From the NCBI GenBank assembly GCA_035476815.1, contig DATILD010000021.1, positions 61,756 to 125,755 on the forward strand: a stretch of 64,000 nucleotides of DNA, in the 5' to 3' direction. The notes beneath the pieces were generated by a model, which was not told the DNA's origin, did not search any database, and saw only the letters and a program-made list of their open reading frames with translations. The DNA is from Methylibium sp035476815 (GTDB lineage: Bacteria > Pseudomonadota > Gammaproteobacteria > Burkholderiales > Burkholderiaceae_C). A program made the translations under genes and the position numbers. Positions 44,054 to 51,795 of this stretch are shown here, one piece after another; position 1 is the stretch's first letter, and every line of letters starts with the position of its first letter.

Positions 44054-44181
44054 GCCGCGAGCCTAACCGCAGGCGCCGGCCCGGCCCATCGGGTCCGGCG
44101 ATGCCTCCGGTAACGGCACGGCGGCGGGTGGCGGGCACAATCCTCGCGACACTGCCGCGGCCCCGCCGCGCTGCCTTTCCC

Positions 44182-45195
44182 ATGAACATCATCATCCTGG
44201 ACGACTATCAGGACGCGGTGCGCAAGCTCGCCTGCGCCGCCAAACTCGACGGCTACCACGCCAAGGTCTTCACCAACTCGGTCAAGGGCATCGGCCAGCT
44301 CTCGGTGCGGCTGCGCGACGCCGAGATCCTGGTGCTGGTGCGCGAACGCACCCAGTTCCCGCGCCAGCTGCTCGAGAAGCTGCCGAAGCTGCGGCTGATC
44401 GCGCAGACCGGCCGCGTCGGCCCGCACGTCGACGTCGAAGCCTGCACCCGGCTGGGCATCGCGGTGGCCGAAGGCGTCGGCTCGCCGGTGGCGCCGGCCG
44501 AGCTGACCTGGGCGCTGATCATGGCGGCGTCGCGCCGCATCCCCCAGTACGTCGGCAACCTCAAGCATGGCGCGTGGCAGCAGTCCGGCCTGAAGTCGGC
44601 GTCGATGCCGCCGAACTTCGGCCTCGGCACGGTGCTGCGCGGCAAGACGCTGGGGCTGTGGGGCTATGGCCGCATCGGCCAGCTGGTGGCCGGCTACGGC
44701 CGCGCCTTCGGCATGACGGTCCAGGTCTGGGGCAGCGAGGCCTCGCGCTACCAGGCCCAGGCCGACGGCTGCCAGGCGGCCGCCTCGCGCGAGGCCTTCT
44801 TCGAGACCAGCGACGTGCTGTCGCTGCACCTGCGCCTGCACGAGAGCACGCGCGGCTGCGTGCGGCTGGACGACCTGCACCGCATGAAGCCGACGGCGCT
44901 GTTCGTCAACACCTCGCGCGCCGAGCTGGTGGAGGAGAACGCGCTGGTCACCGCGCTCAACCGCGGCCGGCCGGGCATGGCGGCGGTCGACGTGTTCGAC
45001 ACCGAGCCGATCCTGCAGGGCCACCCGCTGCTGCGGCTCGAGAACGCGGTGTGCACGCCGCACATCGGCTACGTCGAGCTGGAAAGCTACGAGCAGTACT
45101 TCGACGCCGCCTTCGACAACGTGATCGCCTTCATCAAGGGCGAACCGACCAACATCCTCAATCCCGAGGCGCTGCGGGTCATGCGTGGCAACTGA
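44182..45195 (+). CDS. D-2-hydroxyacid dehydrogenase family protein
   Basis: 337-aa NAD-dependent dehydrogenase related to phosphoglycerate and hydroxypyruvate reductases. The nucleotide-binding motif LGLWGYGRIGQLVAGYGRAF, SLHLRLHESTRG with the NAD contact region, the catalytic Arg/Glu region and the His of TPHIGYVE are present. No C-terminal regulatory domain. Substrate unknown. It overlaps the MFS gene by 11 bp, suggesting transport and oxidation of the same compound. Confidence 0.87.
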   Translation: MNIIILDDYQDAVRKLACAAKLDGYHAKVFTNSVKGIGQLSVRLRDAEILVLVRERTQFPRQLLEKLPKLRLIAQTGRVGPHVDVEACTRLGIAVAEGVGSPVAPAELTWALIMAASRRIPQYVGNLKHGAWQQSGLKSASMPPNFGLGTVLRGKTLGLWGYGRIGQLVAGYGRAFGMTVQVWGSEASRYQAQADGCQAAASREAFFETSDVLSLHLRLHESTRGCVRLDDLHRMKPTALFVNTSRAELVEENALVTALNRGRPGMAAVDVFDTEPILQGHPLLRLENAVCTPHIGYVELESYEQYFDAAFDNVIAFIKGEPTNILNPEALRVMRGN

Positions 45196-46381
45196 CGCGG
45201 CCGCGCGGCTGCGCGGCGCGCGCTGGGCGCTGCTGGCGGGCAACTTCGTCATCGGCTGCGGCGTGATGGTCGTCGCCGGGTCGCTGAACGACCTGACGCG
45301 CTCGCTCGAGGTCAGCGTCGCGCTCGGCGGGCAGCTGATCGCGGTGGCCGCGATGGTGATGTGCGTCGGCGCCCCGCTGCTGGCCGCCGCCGCCGGCGGC
45401 TGGGACCGGCGCCGGCTGCTGACGCTGGCGCTGGCCTGGTACGCGATCGGCCATGCGGTCTCGGCGCTGATGCCGAGCTACGCCGCGCTGCTGCCGGTGC
45501 GCGCCGCGACCATGCTGGCCGCCGCGGTGTTCACGCCGCAGGCCGCCGCGGCGATGGGCTGGCTGGCGCCGCCCGAGCAGCGCGGCCGGGCGATCACCTT
45601 CATCTTCCTGGGCTGGTCGGTGGCCTCGGTGTTCGGCATGCCGCTGCACAGCTACATCGGCGAGGCGCTGGGCTTTCGCTACGCCTTCGGCCTGGTGGCG
45701 CTGCTGGGCACGGCCGTGGCGGCCTGGGTCTGGGCGGTGATGCCGGACGGCGTGCGCCCGCCGGCGCTCAGCCTCGCGGCCTGGCGCGAGGTGCTCACGC
45801 ATCCGGCGCTGATGGCGATCGTCGCGGTGACGGCGCTGTCCGGTGCGGGCCAGTTCACGCTGTTCAGCTACTTCGCGCCCTACTACAAGGCCGTGCTGGG
45901 CGCCGGCCCGACGCAGATCAGCCTGCTGTTCGCCTGGTTCGGCAGCTTCGCGCTGATCGGCAACGTGCTGCTGTCGCGGCATGTGGACCGCATCGGGGCG
46001 GCGCGGGCGGTGTTCTGGCTGATGTGCGCGATCGCGCTGTCGCAGCTCTTGTGGCCGCTGGCCGGCGGCTATGCGGCGATGGCCGCCGTGCTGGTGCCCT
46101 GGGCGCTGGGCTGCTTCTCGTCGAACTCGGCCCAGCAGGCGCGGCTCGGCCAGGCGGCCCCGGCGCTGGCGCCGGCGCTGATGGCACTCAACACCTCGGC
46201 GATCTACCTCGGCCAGGCGGTCGGCGCGGCCGGCGGCGGCGCGGTGGTCGCCGCCCAGGTGGCGCTGGGCGAGAGCGGCCGGTCGGTCTATGCCGCCCTG
46301 CACTGGATCGGCCTGGCGTGGGTGGTGGCCGCGCTGCTGCTCAGCCGCTGGGCCGACCGGCGCCTGGCCGCGGAGCGCTGA
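45185..46381 (+). CDS. MFS transporter (DHA1-like)
   Basis: 398-aa permease from GTG with about 12 membrane helices. Recognisable loops: GGWDRRRLLTLALAWYA (loop 2-3 motif A region) and PEQRGRAITFIFLGWSVASV. The arabinose-efflux-like group contains many exporters. Coupling to the 2-hydroxyacid dehydrogenase gene suggests a linked substrate. Its stop abuts the stop of the convergent lipoprotein gene. Confidence 0.87.
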   Translation: MATDAAARLRGARWALLAGNFVIGCGVMVVAGSLNDLTRSLEVSVALGGQLIAVAAMVMCVGAPLLAAAAGGWDRRRLLTLALAWYAIGHAVSALMPSYAALLPVRAATMLAAAVFTPQAAAAMGWLAPPEQRGRAITFIFLGWSVASVFGMPLHSYIGEALGFRYAFGLVALLGTAVAAWVWAVMPDGVRPPALSLAAWREVLTHPALMAIVAVTALSGAGQFTLFSYFAPYYKAVLGAGPTQISLLFAWFGSFALIGNVLLSRHVDRIGAARAVFWLMCAIALSQLLWPLAGGYAAMAAVLVPWALGCFSSNSAQQARLGQAAPALAPALMALNTSAIYLGQAVGAAGGGAVVAAQVALGESGRSVYAALHWIGLAWVVAALLLSRWADRRLAAER

Positions 46382-46714
46382 TCAGCGCGGCGCCTCGAAG
46401 AACACGTAGTTCGTGTACTCGCCAATCTCGAAGTAGACGCGCTTCTCGCCGTCGTCGACCTTGCCATTGAGGTTCTCGTCGAGCACGCCGTAGCCGTAGC
46501 GGTAGCCGCGCGCCGCACCGTCGTCGGTGCCGTAGGCGGTGCTGAGCTTGTCGATCTTCAGGAAGCGCTTGACGAGCTGCGGCCCCGAATAGACCTCGAG
46601 CACGCCGTCGGTGCCGGTCCAGTTCTGGATGTCGCGCTTGAGGCGGTTCTGGGTTTCCTGGGTGCAGGCCGCGAGCAGCAGTGCGGCCGCGGCGGTAACG
46701 AGGAGTCGTTTCAT
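46382..46714 (-). CDS. Small lipoprotein, unknown function
   Basis: 110 aa with a lipoprotein signal (MKRLLVTAAAALLLAAC, lipobox LAAC, Cys17). The mature part is charged and Tyr-rich (ARGYRYGYGVLDENLNGKVD), with an EF-hand-like DENLNGKVDDGE loop that might bind calcium. The start ATG overlaps the upp stop codon by 4 bp, so it is co-transcribed with upp. Family not recognised. Confidence 0.75.
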   Translation of the reverse strand: MKRLLVTAAAALLLAACTQETQNRLKRDIQNWTGTDGVLEVYSGPQLVKRFLKIDKLSTAYGTDDGAARGYRYGYGVLDENLNGKVDDGEKRVYFEIGEYTNYVFFEAPR

Positions 46715-47340
46715 CCCTTGGTCCCGAAGATCTTGTCGCCGGCGTCGCCGAGGCCGGGAATGATGTAGCCGATCTCGTTGAGATGGCTGTCGATGGCGGC
46801 CGTCCAGCAGCGCACCTCCGGATGCGCGGCCGCGAGCGCGGCCACGCCCTCGGGGGCGGCCACCAGCACCAGCGCGCGGATGTCGTGGCAGCCCTTGCGC
46901 TTGAGCAGGTCGATCGTCGCGATCATCGAGCCGGCGGTGGCGAGCATCGGGTCGATGATCAGCGCGGTGCGTTCGCCCAGGTGGCCGACCAGGTTCTCGA
47001 AGTAATGCTCGGGCTGCAGCGTGTCATGGTTGCGCGACAGACCGACGACGCTGATCTTGGCGTTGGGCACCATGTCCAGCACGCCCTCGAGCATGCCCAG
47101 CCCGGCGCGCAGGATCGGCACCACGGTGACCTTCTTGCCCTTGATGCGGTCGATCTCGACGGGGCCGCTCCAGCAATCGATCGTCGCGCGCTCGAGCGGG
47201 AAGTCGGCGGTGGCCTCGTAGGCCAGCAGCCGGGCCAGCTCGGCGGTGATCTCGCGGAACTTCTTGGTCGAGATCTCGGCCTCGCGCAGCAGGCCGACCT
47301 TGTGGCGTACGAGCGGGTGACGGACTTCGATGACGGGCAT
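46711..47340 (-). CDS. upp: Uracil phosphoribosyltransferase
   Basis: 209-aa salvage enzyme converting uracil and PRPP to UMP. The PRPP motif LIIDPMLATAGSM and the C-terminal uracil-binding segment YIIPGLGDAGDKIFG are intact. N-terminus MPVIEVRHPLVRHKVGLLRE is typical. Upstream lies the 551-bp repeat region. Confidence 0.95.
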   Translation of the reverse strand: MPVIEVRHPLVRHKVGLLREAEISTKKFREITAELARLLAYEATADFPLERATIDCWSGPVEIDRIKGKKVTVVPILRAGLGMLEGVLDMVPNAKISVVGLSRNHDTLQPEHYFENLVGHLGERTALIIDPMLATAGSMIATIDLLKRKGCHDIRALVLVAAPEGVAALAAAHPEVRCWTAAIDSHLNEIGYIIPGLGDAGDKIFGTKG

Positions 47341-47369
47341 GGGGCTCAGTCTGCCATGTCTGGGTGGGC

Positions 47370-47599
47370 GGTCTGCGGGTGGGCCGGCGTCGTGGCTTCG
47401 GTGGGACGGTCTCGCCTGCGGCTCGACTGCGCTGCGATGCTCGCGGCACGAGGGCGGCTGCGGTCGCTTCGCAGTGGCGCTGAACGCACCACTGCATAAA
47501 TCGTCCTCGCCGGTGCTTCGCTGCGCTCAGCACTCCCCCTCGCACCGCTGCGCTTCTCGCCGCCCCACAGGCGCCCCGCCACCGCCCCACCCGCAGACC
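47370..47599 (+). repeat. Inverted-repeat-bounded intergenic element, copy A
   Basis: A 230-bp non-coding stretch bounded by GGTCTGCGGGTGGG (47370-47383) and its complement (47586-47599). It contains GGCGGCTGCGGTCGCTTCGC and GCATAAATCGTCCTCGCCGG, both shared with copy B in opposite orientation. The body is G+C-rich, with many short frames but no credible gene. Confidence 0.7.
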
Positions 47600-47643
47600 T
47601 CAAGTGGCATGGGCTGTTCCCCACGAGAACCACCGTGTGTTCA

Positions 47644-47877
47644 GAGGCCGGGGGCAGGTACCCGACGGGGCGACTCTGCCCACGCCGAGGAGCGGAGTGC
47701 AGCGGGGGGCAGTCCGCCGTATCTCGGCGGACCGGCGAGGACGATTTATGCGTCGTCGCGTTCAGCGACGGCGCGAAGCGACCGCAGCCGCCCCCGCGGA
47801 GCGAGCATCCGAGGGGAGCCGAGCCAACGGCGAGGCCGTGGCAGTCGGAGCCCCGGCGGGTGCCTGCCCCCGGCCTC
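47644..47877 (-). repeat. Inverted-repeat-bounded intergenic element, copy B
   Basis: A 234-bp stretch bounded by GAGGCCGGGGGCAGGTACCC (47644-47663) and its complement ending at 47877 (20 of 21 match over the full repeat). It contains a perfect hairpin GTCCGCCG-TATCT-CGGCGGAC (47712-47732) next to the CGAGGACGATTTATGC segment that is inverted relative to copy A. With copy A it fills most of the 551-bp gap between upp and rlmB; the remainder shows nothing recognisable. Confidence 0.7.
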
Positions 47878-47891
47878 CCACGAACCAACTC

Positions 47892-48629
47892 TCAAGCCGA
47901 CCGCTGCCGCACCGCCTCGTACAAGCAGATTCCACTCGCCACCGACACGTTCAGGCTCTCCACCGCGCCCGCCATCGGCAGACTCACCAACTCATCGCAG
48001 GTCTTGCGCGTGAGCTGGCGCATGCCCGGGCCTTCGGCCCCGAGCACCAGCGCGATCGGCCGCTTCAGATCGGTGGCGTAGAGCGTGCGCGGCGCGTCGT
48101 CGGACAGGCCGACGACCCAGATGCCGCGCTCCTTCAGCTCGCCGAGCGTGCGCGCGAGGTTGGTGACCATGAAGTACGGCACCGTCTCGGCGGCCCCGCT
48201 GGCCACCTTGGCGACCGTCGCGTTGACGCCGACCGCATGGTCCTTCGGTGCGATCACCGCCTGCGCGCCGGCGCCGTCGGCCACCCGCAGGCAGGCGCCG
48301 AGGTTGTGCGGGTCGGTCACGCCGTCGAGCACCAGCAGCAGCGGCGGATCGTCGAGCGCGTCGAGCAGGTCGTCGAGCGACTTGGTCATCGGCGGCGGCA
48401 CGACCTTCGCCACCACACCCTGGTGGCGGTGCGTGCCGGCCAGCGCCTGCAGCCGCAGCTCGTCGCTTTCCAGCAGCCGCACGCCGGCTTCCTTCGCGCG
48501 TTCGACGAACTGACGCATGCGGGCGTCGCGCCGCGTGCCGTCGACATAGAGCTCGACGATCGAGCCGGGGGCCGTTTTCAGGCGGACGGTGACGGCATGG
48601 AAGCCGAACAGCACACGGGGCGAGGACAT
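47892..48629 (-). CDS. rlmB: 23S rRNA 2'-O-methyltransferase, RlmB type
   Basis: 245-aa SpoU-fold methyltransferase that modifies G2251 in 23S rRNA in E. coli. An N-terminal substrate-binding domain (LFGFHAVTVRLK) is followed by the knotted domain with LVLDGVTDPHNLGACLR, LGAEGPGMRQLT and the C-terminal PMAGAVESLNVSVASGICLY. The start at 48627-48629 (MSSPRVLFG) fits the family; the longer frame is not supported. Confidence 0.93.
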   Translation of the reverse strand: MSSPRVLFGFHAVTVRLKTAPGSIVELYVDGTRRDARMRQFVERAKEAGVRLLESDELRLQALAGTHRHQGVVAKVVPPPMTKSLDDLLDALDDPPLLLVLDGVTDPHNLGACLRVADGAGAQAVIAPKDHAVGVNATVAKVASGAAETVPYFMVTNLARTLGELKERGIWVVGLSDDAPRTLYATDLKRPIALVLGAEGPGMRQLTRKTCDELVSLPMAGAVESLNVSVASGICLYEAVRQRSA

Positions 48630-48707
48630 CGCCCGATTATCGGTGGCGCCTCGTGGGCCGTCAGAGCCCGCGGGTGCCCTGCTGCGCAACGGCTGCCGCG
48701 ACCGAGC

Positions 48708-49376
48708 TCACGCCAAGCGCCCAGCCTCGATATGCACCTGCCGGTCGCAGCGCGCCGCGATGCCGCGGTCGTGCGTCACCAGCACCAGCGTCGTGCCCTC
48801 TTCCCGGTTGAGCTCGAACATCAGCGCCATGACCTTCTCGCCGGTGGCGAAGTCGAGGCTGCCGGTCGGCTCGTCGGCCAGCAGCAGCGCCGGCTTGACG
48901 ACGAAGGCGCGCGCCAGCGCGACGCGCTGCTGCTCGCCGCCGGACAGCACCTTCGGGTAGTGGTTCAGCCGCTCGCCCAGGCCCACGCGGCGCAGCATCT
49001 CGGTGGCCTGCAGCCTGGCATCGACGCGGCCCTGCAGCTCCAGCGGCAGCATCACGTTCTCCAGCGCCGTCAGGTTGCCCATCAGCTGGAAGCTCTGGAA
49101 CACGAAGCCGACACGCTGCGCGCGCACCGCGGCGCGGGCGTCCTCGTCGAGCGAGAACAGGTCGGTGCCGGCCAGCCGCACCGTGCCGGCGCTCGGCGTG
49201 TCCAGCCCGGCGATGATGGACAGCAGCGTGCTCTTGCCCGAGCCCGACGCCCCAACGATCGCGGCCGAGCCCTGCGCCGGGAGCGAGAAGTCGATATCGT
49301 CCAGGATGGTGAGCTCGCCGCTGCTGTCGCGCACGCGCTTGCTGACGTGCTCGACGGCGATGATCGGTGCGGTCAT
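48708..49376 (-). CDS. ABC transporter ATP-binding protein, YbbA/LolD-like
   Basis: 222-aa ATPase. Walker A GASGSGKST (about 42-50), signature LSGGEQQRVALARA and Walker B LLLADEPTGSLD are complete. It is divergent from tesA with 21 bp between start codons, the same arrangement as ybbA-tesA in E. coli. The permease partner normally found downstream is absent here, since rlmB follows on the same strand. Confidence 0.9.
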   Translation of the reverse strand: MTAPIIAVEHVSKRVRDSSGELTILDDIDFSLPAQGSAAIVGASGSGKSTLLSIIAGLDTPSAGTVRLAGTDLFSLDEDARAAVRAQRVGFVFQSFQLMGNLTALENVMLPLELQGRVDARLQATEMLRRVGLGERLNHYPKVLSGGEQQRVALARAFVVKPALLLADEPTGSLDFATGEKVMALMFELNREEGTTLVLVTHDRGIAARCDRQVHIEAGRLA

Positions 49377-49397
49377 GAAGAAGAAGGGATGTCGCGG

Positions 49398-50039
49398 ATG
49401 GCGGTAAGTCGCAGGGACTGTATCAACGGGGCGGTCGCGCTGGTTCTGTGGGGCCTCGGCGTGGCGCGGGCCCAGGCGGCGCGGCCGGTGGTGCTGGTGG
49501 TCGGCGACAGCATGTCGGCCGAATACGGCCTCAAGCGCGGCAGCGGCTGGGTGGCGCTGCTGGAGCAGCGGCTGGCGAAGGAGAAGGTCGGCGCGACCGT
49601 GGTCAACGCCAGCGTCAGCGGCGACACCAGCTCCGGCGGCCGCTCGCGCCTGCCGGCCCTGCTGGCCCAGCACAGGCCGGCGGTGGTGGTGATCGAGCTC
49701 GGCGGCAACGACGCGCTGCGCGGCCTGCCGCTGGCGATGACCGAGGCCAACCTGGCCGCGATGACGCGCGCCGCCAAGGCCACCGGCGCCCAGGTGCTGC
49801 TGGCCGGCATGCAGGTGCCGCCGAACTACGGCAGGCGCTACACAGACGACTTCGCGGCGCTGTTCGTGCGCGTCGCCCGGGCCGAGGGGGCGGCGCTGCT
49901 GCCCTTCCTGCTCAGGGGCGTGGGGGACGTGCCGAATGCCGCCGAGCTGTTCCAGGCCGACCGCATCCACCCGAACGAGGCGGCCCAGCCGACGCTGATG
50001 GGCAACGTCTGGCCGCTGCTGAGGCCGCTGCTGAAATAG
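49398..50039 (+). CDS. tesA: SGNH/GDSL esterase, TesA-like (thioesterase I / arylesterase)
   Basis: 213-aa secreted hydrolase of the GDSL family. A signal peptide (about 1-27, with SRRDCINGAVALVLWGLG) is followed by the nucleophile in VVGDSMSAEYGL, the oxyanion residues in GGND and the catalytic Asp/His in DRIHPN. The ATG at 49398 has AAGG nine bases upstream; the ATG at 49389 would be almost on top of it. The divergent ABC ATPase is its usual neighbour. Confidence 0.9.
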   Translation: MAVSRRDCINGAVALVLWGLGVARAQAARPVVLVVGDSMSAEYGLKRGSGWVALLEQRLAKEKVGATVVNASVSGDTSSGGRSRLPALLAQHRPAVVVIELGGNDALRGLPLAMTEANLAAMTRAAKATGAQVLLAGMQVPPNYGRRYTDDFAALFVRVARAEGAALLPFLLRGVGDVPNAAELFQADRIHPNEAAQPTLMGNVWPLLRPLLK

Positions 50040-50167
50040 CTGGAAACAAGCCGGCTTAGACCGGTACTTTTCCACGCGTCGGCTTACCGGCTTCCGCGGC
50101 ACGATGCGCAGGCGCGTGGGTGGCGCTCTCGGGTCGTGAGGCCCTCCGCCCCGCGGAGGACATGACG

Positions 50168-51226
50168 ATGAGATCCCGATCGATCCCCCCGGCCCCGCGG
50201 CCGGACGGCGCCGCCGACCGGCGGCCGCTGGACGCCGGATGGCGCCAGTGGATGGCCGAGAACCGCCTGCGCGACTGCGCGCCGCCCTCGATGCTGGCGA
50301 CGATGACCGCCGCCGGCCTTGACCGCGCCGAGGCCGAGCATGCGCTGGTGGCCCTCGAGGCCGACCCGGTGTTCCTGGCCGCGCGCCGCCACCAGCAGCT
50401 CTACCGCAAGGCCTGCTCGGTGCTGGCCAACCAGCAGAAGGTCTGGGAACTCGGCTGGGACTACACCCAGGTCGAGAAGCGCAGCCGCGTCGCGCCGGCC
50501 GAGTTCTTCGAGCGCTACGTGGTCGGCTCGCGCCCGGTGGTGCTGACCGACATCGCGCGCGACTGGCCGGCGCTGAAGCGCTGGTCGCCGGCCGACCTGA
50601 AGGCGCGCTTCGGGCACCTGGACGTCGAGATCCAGGCCGAGCGCGCCGCCAACCCGCGCTACGAGCAGGACAAGGCGAGCCACCGCCGTACCGTGCGCCT
50701 CGGCGCCTTCGTCGACCAGGTGCTGGCCGGCGGCGCGAGCAACGACCATTACCTGACGGCCAACAACGAGGCGCTGCGCCGCCCCGAGTTCGCGCCGCTG
50801 CTCGACGACATCGGCACGCTGCCGATCTACTGCGACCGCGAGCGGCTCGCGACGCATTCGTCGTTCTGGTTCGGTCCCGGCGGCACGATCACGCCGCTGC
50901 ACCACGACGCGATCATGCTGCTGCACACCCAGGTCGTGGGCAGCAAGCGCTGGCGCTTCATCTCGCCGCTGGAGACGCCGCGGCTGTACAACCACGACGG
51001 CTACTTCAGCGCCATCGACCTCGAGAATCCGGACCACGACCGCCACCCGGCCTTGCGCGACGTGAAGGTGCTGGAGGTGGTGCTGGAGCCCGGCGAGACC
51101 ATCTTCCTGCCGCTGGGCTGGTGGCATCAGGTGACCTCGCTGGAGACGAGCCTGTCGTTCTCGTACTCGAACCTGGCCGTCCCCAACACCTACAACTACG
51201 ACAACCCGGCGATCCGGGACTGGTGA
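50168..51226 (+). CDS. JmjC-like cupin-8 domain protein
   Basis: 352-aa protein with an N-terminal helical part (about 1-100) and a JmjC/cupin-8 domain. Iron-ligand candidates are the HHD of TPLHHDAIMLLHTQV and the later His in LPLGWWHQVTS. The motif GSKRWRFISP is typical of Fe(II)/2-oxoglutarate hydroxylases of this type. The substrate is unknown. The ATG at 50168 is spaced seven bases from GGAGGA (50155-50160). A GC-rich 128-bp gap precedes it. Confidence 0.87.
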   Translation: MRSRSIPPAPRPDGAADRRPLDAGWRQWMAENRLRDCAPPSMLATMTAAGLDRAEAEHALVALEADPVFLAARRHQQLYRKACSVLANQQKVWELGWDYTQVEKRSRVAPAEFFERYVVGSRPVVLTDIARDWPALKRWSPADLKARFGHLDVEIQAERAANPRYEQDKASHRRTVRLGAFVDQVLAGGASNDHYLTANNEALRRPEFAPLLDDIGTLPIYCDRERLATHSSFWFGPGGTITPLHHDAIMLLHTQVVGSKRWRFISPLETPRLYNHDGYFSAIDLENPDHDRHPALRDVKVLEVVLEPGETIFLPLGWWHQVTSLETSLSFSYSNLAVPNTYNYDNPAIRDW

Positions 51227-51236
51227 GTGCCGAGGC

Positions 51237-51770
51237 TCAGTCGTCCTCGGCGGCGAGGCCGGGGAACAGCACCTCGGTGTAGCCGAAGCGCGTGAAGTCC
51301 TGCACCCGCATCGGGTAGAGCACGCCGTCGAGGTGGTCGCACTCGTGCTGCACCACCCGGGCGTGGAAGCCCTCGGCCTCGCGCTCGATCGGTGCGCCCT
51401 GGGGGTCGAAGCCGCGGTAGCGGATGCGCGCCAGGCGCGGCACCACGCCGCGCAGGCCGGGCACCGACAGGCAGCCTTCCCAGCCCTCTTCGATGGCGTC
51501 CGACAGCGGCGTGATCACCGGGTTGATCAGCACCGTCCGCGGCACCGGTGGCGCATCGGGGTAGCGCTCGCTGCTGCTGAAACCGAAGATCACCAGCCGC
51601 AGGTCGACGCCGATCTGCGGCGCGGCCAGGCCGGCGCCGTTGGCCGCCTCCATGGTGTCGAACAGGTCGGCGATCAGCGCGTGCAGCTCGGGCGTGTCGA
51701 AGGCGGCCACCGGCTGCGCGACGCGCAGCAGGCGGGGATCGCCCATCTTCAGGATCGGTCGAATGGCCAT
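51237..51770 (-). CDS. def: Peptide deformylase
   Basis: 177-aa metalloenzyme that removes the formyl group from nascent proteins. Motif 1 GLAAPQIGVD (about 47-56), motif 2 EGCLSVPG (Cys100) and motif 3 QHECDHLDG (His142, Glu143, His146) are all intact. As no fmt gene is adjacent, this may be a second deformylase in the genome; the usual def-fmt pair is not in the window. Confidence 0.95.
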   Translation of the reverse strand: MAIRPILKMGDPRLLRVAQPVAAFDTPELHALIADLFDTMEAANGAGLAAPQIGVDLRLVIFGFSSSERYPDAPPVPRTVLINPVITPLSDAIEEGWEGCLSVPGLRGVVPRLARIRYRGFDPQGAPIEREAEGFHARVVQHECDHLDGVLYPMRVQDFTRFGYTEVLFPGLAAEDD

Positions 51771-51795
51771 GGCGTCAGGCTAGCAGATGGCCCGC

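Noticed and set aside
41741..44113. Long plus-strand frame opposite the penicillin acylase gene
   Set aside because: Antisense frame without motifs; the minus-strand protein has a full Ntn-hydrolase signature.
47341..47891. CRISPR array or coding genes in the upp-rlmB gap
   Set aside because: The repeats are only two inverted copies without regular spacers, and the short frames lack ribosome binding sites and homologous features.
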